From: Budorcas taxicolor
Lineage: Eukaryota; Chordata; Mammalia; Artiodactyla; Bovidae
Direction: 5' to 3'
Assembly (NCBI RefSeq): GCF_023091745.1
Contig: NW_026291790.1
Coordinates: 1-64,000, forward strand
Length of the DNA stretch: 64,000 nt
The position numbers were made by a program, and so were the translations under genes. The notes under the pieces were generated by a model. It ran no database searches. It was not told where the DNA came from and saw only the letters and a list, made by a program, of their open reading frames with translations. Positions within the stretch are counted from its first letter, which is position 1. The number at the start of each line of letters is the position of its first letter. This document shows, piece after piece, positions 58,106-64,000 of this stretch.

Positions 58106-59901
58106 CTGTGCCACGTGCCACCTTGGTGTGAGTCGATCCTCGGGGTGAAAGACGAGCCGGTGAAGGGAAAAGAGGTTCCTCTGGAATGGACTGAGACATC
58201 TGCGGGACTCTTGGAATGGTGGCACGACCCTGGAGTTCCTCTCGCCGTTCCTGTTGAGAGGGCCTCCTCTTGAGATGCGACGGGAACGCCGGGAACTCTT
58301 TCCCGACGAAGCAGGGAAAGGATCCCTCATCTCGAGCTACGAGGCGGAAACGGGGCTCCTCTGGATGTGGGCGGGACCCTCGTGATTCCTCTCGAGTGGA
58401 GACGGGTATGTCGGGGAACTTCTTGATTTGCACCAAGGGTGTGAATGAGCCTTTCGAAGTTCCAGAGGTGAGGTGTGATCAGCCTCGAGACGCCTCAGCG
58501 GAAATGGGCCTCATCTCGCCTGGAGGGGAGAATCTCCTGGATTTTCTCGAGTTGCGGCAGGTCTTCTCGTGTTACGACGGGGACCTCAGGGACCCGCTCT
58601 GGTGGCCTCAGGAAAGGCCTGTCCCCATGCGAGTTGCAAGGGGACCTCTCGGGATTCCTCTCCCGTCCATGCCGGGGCCTCAGTCCTTGTGTGGAGTCGG
58701 GGCCGGAACCTGAGGATTCCTCTCCAGTGTTGCCATGGATCTTGGGGTGCTTCTAAGTCTCCCCAGGGGAGTCAGGCCTCGTCTCGAGTGGGGGCATGCA
58801 CGTGCGCTTTCCTCCCGAGCTGCAGCAGTAGTGTCACGCTTCCTGTCACGTGGATCAAGGGATCTGTGGCTTTCCCTCGAGGCTGTCCCTCGAGGCTTTC
58901 CCACGAGGCTTTCCCACAGGGCTGTGCCACGTGCCACCTTGGTGTGAGTCGATCCTCGGCGTGAAAGACGAGCCGGTGAAGGGAAAAGAAGTTCCTCTGG
59001 AATGGACTGAGACATCTGGGGGACTCTTGGAAAGGTGGCACGACCCTGGACTTCCTCTCGCCGTTCCTGTTGAGAGGGCCTCCTCTTGAGATGCGACGGG
59101 AACGCCGGGAACTCTTTCCCGACGAAGCAGGGACAGGATCCCTCCTCTCGAGCTACGAGGCGGAAACGGGGCTCCTCTGGATGTGGGCGGGACCCTCGTG
59201 ATTCCTCTCGAGTGGAGACGGGTATGTCGGGGAACTTCTTGATTTGCAGCAAGGGTGTGAAGGAGCCTTTCGAAGTTCCAGAGGTGAGGTGTGATCCGCC
59301 TCGTGACACCTCAGCAGAAATGGGCCTCATCTCGCCTGGAGGGGAGAACCTCCTGGATTTTCTCGAGTTGCGGCAGGTCTTCTCGTGTTACGACGGGGAC
59401 CTCAGGGACCCGCTCTGGTGGCCTCAGGAAAGGCCAGTCCCCATGCGAGTTGCTAGGGGACCTCTCGGGTTTCCTCTCCCGTCCATGCCGGGGCCTCAGT
59501 CTTTGTGTGGAGTCGGGGCCGGAACCTGAGGATTCCTCTCCAGTGTTGCCATGGATCTTGGGGTGCTTCTGAGTCTCCCCAGGGGAGTCAGGCCTCGTCT
59601 CGATTGGGGGCATGCACGTGCGCTTTCCTCCCGAGCTGCAGCAGTCATGTCACGCTTCCTGTCACGTGGATCAAGGGATCTGTGGCTTTCCCTCGAGGCT
59701 GTCCCTCGAGGCTTTCCCACGAGGCTTTCCCACAGGGCTGTGCCACGTGCCACCTTGGAGTGAGTCGATCCTCGGCGTGAAAGACGAGCCGGTGAAGGGA
59801 AAAGAGGTTCCTCTGGAATGGACTGAGACATCTGCGGGACTCTTGGAATGGTGGCACGACCCTGGAGTTCCTCTCGCCGTTCCTGTTGAGAGGGCCTCCT
59901 C

Positions 59902-62900
59902 TTGAGATGCGACGGGAACGCCGGGAACTCTTTCCCGACGAAGCAGGGAAAGGATCCCTCATCTCGAGCTACGAGGCGGAAACGGGGCTCCTCTGGATGT
60001 GGGCGGGACCCTCGTGATTCCTCTCGAGTGGAGACGGGTATGTCGGGGAACTTCTTGATTTGCAGCAAGGGTGTGAAGGACCCTTTCGAAGTTCCAGAGG
60101 TGAGGTGTGATCAGCCTCGAGACGCCTCAGCGGAAATGGGCCTCATCTCGCCTGGAGGGGAGAATCTCCTGGATTTTCTCGAGTTGCGGCAGGTCTTCTC
60201 GTGTTACGACGGGGACCTCAGGGACCCGCTCTGGTGGCCTCAGGAAAGGCCTGTCCCCATGCGAGTTGCAAGGGGACCTCTCGGGATTCCTCTCCCGTCC
60301 ATGCCGGGGCCTCAGTCCTTGTGTGGAGTCGGGGCCGGAACCTGAGGATTCCTCTCCAGTGTTGCCATGGATCTTGGGGTGCTTCTGAGTCTCCCCAGGG
60401 GAGTCAGGCCTCGTCTCGAGTGGGGGCATGCACGTGCGCTTTCCTCCCGAGCTGTAGCAGTAGTGTCACGCTTCCTGTCACGTGGATCAAGGGATCTGTG
60501 GCTTTCCCTCTAGGCTGTCCCACAGGGCTGTGCCACGTGCCACCTTGGTGTGAGTCGATCCTCGGCGTGAAAGACGAGCCGGTGAAGGGAAAAGAGGTTC
60601 CTCTGGAATGGACTGAGACATCTGGGGGACTCTTGGAAAGGTGGCACGACCCTGGAGTTCCTCTCGCCGTTCCTGTTGAGAGGGCCTCCTCTTGAGATGC
60701 GACGGGAACGCCGGGAACTCTTTCCCGATGAAGCAGTGACAGGATCCCTCATCTCGAGCTACGAGGCCGAAACGGGGCTCCTCTGGATGTGGGCGGGACC
60801 CTCGTGATTCCTCTCGAGTGGAGACGGGTATGTCGGGGAACTTCTTGATTTGCAGCAAGGGTGTGAAGGAGCCTTTCGAAGTTCCAGAGATGAGGTGTGA
60901 TCCTCCTCGTGACACCTCAGCAGAAATGGGCCTCATCTCGCCTGGAGGGGAGAACCTCCTGGATTTTCTCGAGTTGCGGCAGGTCTTCTCGAGTTACGAC
61001 GGGGACCTCAGGGACCCGCTCTGGTGGCCTCAGGAAAGGCCTGTCCCCATGCGAGTTGCTAGGGGACCTCTCGGGATTCCTCTCCCGTCCATGCCGGGGC
61101 CTCAGTCCTTGTGTGGAGTCGGGGCCGGAACCTGAGGATTCCTCTCCAGTGTTGCCATGGATCTTGGGGTGCTTCTGAGTCTCCCCAGGGGAGTCAGGCC
61201 TCGTCTCGAGTGGGGGCATGCACGTGCGCTTTCCTCCCGAGCTGCAGCAGTAGTGTCACGCTTCCTGTCACGTGGATCAAGGGATCTGTGGCTTTCCCTC
61301 GAGGCTGTCCCTCGAGGCTTTCCCACGAGGCTTTCCCACAGGGCTGTGCCACGTGCCACCTTGGTGTGAGTCGATCCTCGGCGTGAAAGACGAGCCGGTG
61401 AAGGGAAAAGAAGTTCCTCTGGAATGGACTGAGACATCTGGGGGACTCTTGGAAAGGTGGCACGACCCTGGACTTCCTCTCGCCGTTCCTGTTGAGAGGG
61501 CCTCCTCTTGAGTTGCGACAGGAACGCCGGGAACTCTTTCCCGACGAAGCAGGAAAAGGATCCCTCATCTCGAGCTATGAGGCGGAAACGGGGCTCCTCT
61601 GGATGTGGGCGGGACCCTCGTGATTCCTCTCGAGTGGAGACGGGTATGTCGGGGAACTTCTTGATTTGCACCAAGGGTGTGAAGAAGCCTTTCGAAGTTC
61701 CAGAGGTGAGGTGTGATCCGCCTCGTGACACCTCAGCAGAAATGGGCCTCATCTCGCCTGGAGGGGAGAACCTCCTGGATTTTCTCGAGTTGCGGCAGGT
61801 CTTCTCGAGTTACGACGGGGACCTCAGGGACCCGCTCTGGTGGCCTCAGGAAAGGCCAGTCCCCATGCGAGTTGCTAGGGGACCTCTCGGGATTCCTCTC
61901 CCGTCCATGCCGGGGCCTCAGTCTTTGTGTGGAGTCGGGGCCGGAACCTGAGGATTCTTCTCCAGTGTTGCCATGGATCTTGGGGTGCTTCTGAGTCTCC
62001 CCAGGGGAGTCAGGCCTCGTCTCGAGTGGGGGCATGCACATGCGCTTTCCTCCCGAGCTGCAGCAGTCGTGTCACGCTTCCTGTCACGTGGATCAAGGGA
62101 TCTGTGGCTTTCCCTCGAGGCTGTCCCTCGAGGCTTTCCCACGAGGCTTTCTCACAGGGCTGTGCCACGTGCCACCTTGGTGTGAGTGGATCCTCGGCGT
62201 GAAAGACGAGCCGGTGAAGGGAAAAGAGGTTCCTCTGGAATGGACTGAGACATCTGCGGGACTCTTGGAATGGTGGCAGGACCCTGGAGTTCCTCTCGCC
62301 GTTCCTGTTGAGAGGGCCTCCTCTTGAGATGCGACGGGAACGCCGGGAACTCTTTCCCGACGAAGCAGGGAAAGGATCCCTCATCTCGAGCTACGAGGCG
62401 GAAACGGGGCTCCTCTGGATGTGGGCGGGACCCTCGTGATTCCTCTCGAGTGGGGACGGGTATGTCGGGGAACTTCTTGATTTGCACCAAGGGTGTGAAG
62501 GACCCTTTCGAAGTTCCAGAGGTGAGGTGTGATCAGCCTCGAGACGCCTCAGCGGAAATGGGCCTCATCTCGCCTGGAGGGGAGAACCTCCTGGATTTTC
62601 TCGAGTTGCGGCAGGTCTTCTCGAGTTACGACGGGGACCTCAGGGACCCGCTCTGGTGGCCTCAGGAAAGGCCAGTCCCCATGCGAGTTGCTAGGGGACC
62701 TCTCAGGATTCCTCTCCCGTCCATGCCGGGGCCTCAGTCCTTGTGTGGAGTTGGGCCCGGAACCTGAGGATTCCTCTCCAGTGTTGCCATGGATCTTGGG
62801 GTGCTTCTGAGTCTCCCCAGGGGAGTCAGGCCTCGTCTCGAGTGGGGGCATGCACGTGCGCTTTCCTCCCGAGCTGCAGCAGTCGTGTCACGCTTCCTGT

Positions 62901-63955
62901 CACGTGGATCAAGGGATCTGTGGCTTTCCCTCGAGGCTGTCCCTCGAGGCTTTCCCACGAGGCTTTCCCACAGGGCTGTGCCACGTGCCACCTTTGTGTG
63001 AGTCGATCCTCGGCGTGAAAGACGAGCCGGTGAAGGGAAAAGAGGTTCCTCTGGAATGGACTGCGACATCTGGGGGACTCTTGGAAAGGTGGCAAGACCC
63101 TGGAGTTCCTCTCGCCGTTCCTGTTGAGACGGCCTCCTCTTGAGATGCGACGGGAACGCCGGGAACTCTTTCCCGACGAAGCAGGGAAAGGATCCCTCAT
63201 CTCGAGCTACGAGGCGGAAACGGGGCTCCTCTGGATGTGGGCGGGACCATCGTGATTCCTCTCGAGTGGAGACGGGTATGTCGGGGAACTTCTTGATTTG
63301 CACCAAGGGTGTGAAAGACCCTTTCGAAGTTCCAGAGGTGAGGTGTGATCAGCCTCGAGACGCCTCAGCGGAAATGGGCCTCATCTCGCCTGGAGGGGAG
63401 AACCTCCTGGATTTTCTCGAGTTGCGGCAGGTCTTCTGGTGTTACGACGGGGACCTCAGGGACCCGCTCTGGTGGCCTCAGGAAAGGCCTGTCCCCATGC
63501 GAGTTGCTAGGGGACCTCTCGGGATTCCTCTCCCGTCCATGCCGGGGCCTCAGTCCTTGTGTGGAGTCGGGGTCGGAACCTGAGGATTCCTCTCCAGTGT
63601 TGCCATGGATCTTGGGGTGCTTCTGAGTCTCCCCAGGGGAGTCAGGCCTCGTCTCGAGTGGGGGCATGCACGTGCGCTTTCCTCCCGAGCTGCAGCAGTA
63701 GTGTCACGCTTCCTGTCACGTAGATCAAGGGATCTGTGGCTTTCCCTCGAGGCTGTCCCTCGAGGCTTTCCCACGAGGCTTTCCCACAGGGCTGTGCCAC
63801 GTTCCACCTTGGTGTGAGTCGATCCTCGGCGTGAAAGACGAGCCGGTGAAGGGAAAAGAGGTTCCTCTGGAATGGACTGCGACATCTGGGGGACTCTTGG
63901 AAAGGTGGCAAGACCCTGGAGTTCCTCTCGCCGTTCTTGTTGAGACGGCCTCCTC
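59902..63955 (+). repeat. Five form A monomers at right end
   Basis: Unit starts are 59902, 60692, 61508, 62324 and 63140, with lengths 790, 816, 816, 816 and 816. The GTGACACC variant is near 60,909 and 61,725. The variant GCAGTCGTGTC occurs in two successive units (near 62,062 and 62,878), and GGACTGCGACATC also in two (near 63,058 and 63,874), a sign of local one-unit copying. Confidence 0.93.
60502..60527 (+). repeat. 13-bp tandem reduced to two copies
   Basis: CTTTCCCTCTAGG and CTGTCCCACAGGG. Same deletion architecture as at 58,080 but with TAGG for GAGG, and without the CCTCATGAGCTG neighbour. It is either a copy that has since exchanged its flank or an independent loss. Confidence 0.88.
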
Positions 63956-64000
63956 TTGAGATGCGACGGGAACGCCGGGAACTCTTTCCCGACGAAGCAG
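63956..64000 (+). repeat. Partial monomer at right edge
   Basis: The first 45 bases of the next unit follow the landmark at 63,956 and stop at GACGAAGCAG. The array therefore continues past the window; no right-hand boundary or unique flank is seen. Confidence 0.93.

Larger units (their letters stand above)
54242..59901 (+). repeat. Seven form A monomers with 4,028-bp block copy and 790-bp units
   Basis: Unit starts are 54242, 55058, 55874, 56690, 57480, 58270 and 59086; the units starting at 56690 and 57480 are 790 bp, the others 816. About 54,480-56,100 is repeated almost unchanged at 58,508-60,128 (shift 4,028). Shared marks are GGAGAATCTCC, GTTGCAAGGGG, AAGAAGTTCC, CTGGACTTCCTC and CTCGATTGGGG. 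The pair 55058+55874 also matches the dimer at 50992+51808 (shift 4,066). Units around 56,990-57,780 and 57,780-58,570 are almost identical, sharing CCTCATGAGCTG and CCTCGGGGTGAAAG. Confidence 0.93.
1..64000 (+). repeat. Satellite DNA array, 816-bp unit (ruminant satellite I-like)
   Basis: The window is filled by head-to-tail copies of one sequence. The landmark TTGAGATGCGACGGG (or a close variant) recurs 79 times, first at 495 and last at 63,956. Most intervals are 815 or 816 bp; the exceptions are 790, 802, 803, 812 and 820-822. All copies have the same orientation, and no foreign sequence interrupts the array. Conserved marks in most units are a BamHI site (GGATCC about 50 bp after the landmark), several CTCGAG sites, GCATGC and CTGCAG. 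Period, GC richness and a degenerate sub-period of about 31 bp agree with sheep/goat satellite I, which is related to the bovine 1.715 satellite. The family name comes from memory and was not checked against a library. That this is a tandem satellite is certain from the sequence; caprine origin is likely but not proved. Confidence 0.97.

Noticed and set aside
1..64000. CRISPR array or bacterial repeat system
   Set aside because: Repeats are about 816 bp, directly adjacent and without spacers. Neighbouring cas-like or other genes are absent.
1..64000. Ribosomal DNA or a tandem gene family
   Set aside because: No rRNA-like conserved segment or consistent open frame is recognisable, and the monomer is too short for rDNA.
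1..64000. A fixed higher-order repeat across the whole window
   Set aside because: Copy offsets differ by region (803, 790, 1,632, 2,446, 3,263, 4,028, 7,342). Only local blocks are shared, so no single higher-order period describes the array.

Overview
The whole 64 kb window is one uninterrupted head-to-tail array of a GC-rich tandem satellite. The modal repeat length is 816 bp, and every copy lies in the same orientation. I see no gene, RNA gene, transposable element, inversion or unique flank. Using one fixed landmark (TTGAGATGCGACGGG, the phase used for all unit starts here), I located 79 landmark copies from 495 to 63,956. They define 78 complete units plus a partial unit at each end, with a mean spacing of about 814 bp.

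The period, the high GC, the XhoI-type CTCGAG cores and a degenerate sub-period of about 31 bp match what I know of satellite I of sheep and goat (centromeric; about 816-820 bp; related to the bovine 1.715 satellite). The most likely source is pericentromeric or centromeric heterochromatin of a caprine bovid chromosome. Another ruminant carrying the same satellite family cannot be excluded. This identification rests on memory of the family, not on a search.

Layout: 1-6,232 holds units of the common form (form A) with many one- and two-base indels (spacings 815-822), suggesting a poorly polished contig end or a decayed stretch. 6,233-12,759 is a very regular run of form A, almost all exactly 816 bp. 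12,760-16,020 is a mosaic of form A and a second form (form B), containing a block repeated after 2,446 bp (three units). 16,021-22,535 returns to form A and includes a local 803-bp tandem copy. 22,536-47,740 is the most heterogeneous part. It is dominated by form B, with scattered tracts of a third form (form C) and of form A, and has several blocks copied at 3,263, 2,447 and 7,342 bp. 47,741-64,000 is form A again, and the youngest-looking part: near-identical dimers of 1,632 bp, a block copied at 4,028 bp, and 790-bp units in direct succession.

The most informative structure inside the monomer is a 13-bp tandem (CTTTCCCTCGAGG and relatives, four clear copies plus a decayed fifth). Most large length variants in the array are losses of exactly one (13 bp) or two (26 bp) copies of it. 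There is no coding content. The many open frames on both strands arise because the unit length is divisible by three and because the sequence is GC-rich.
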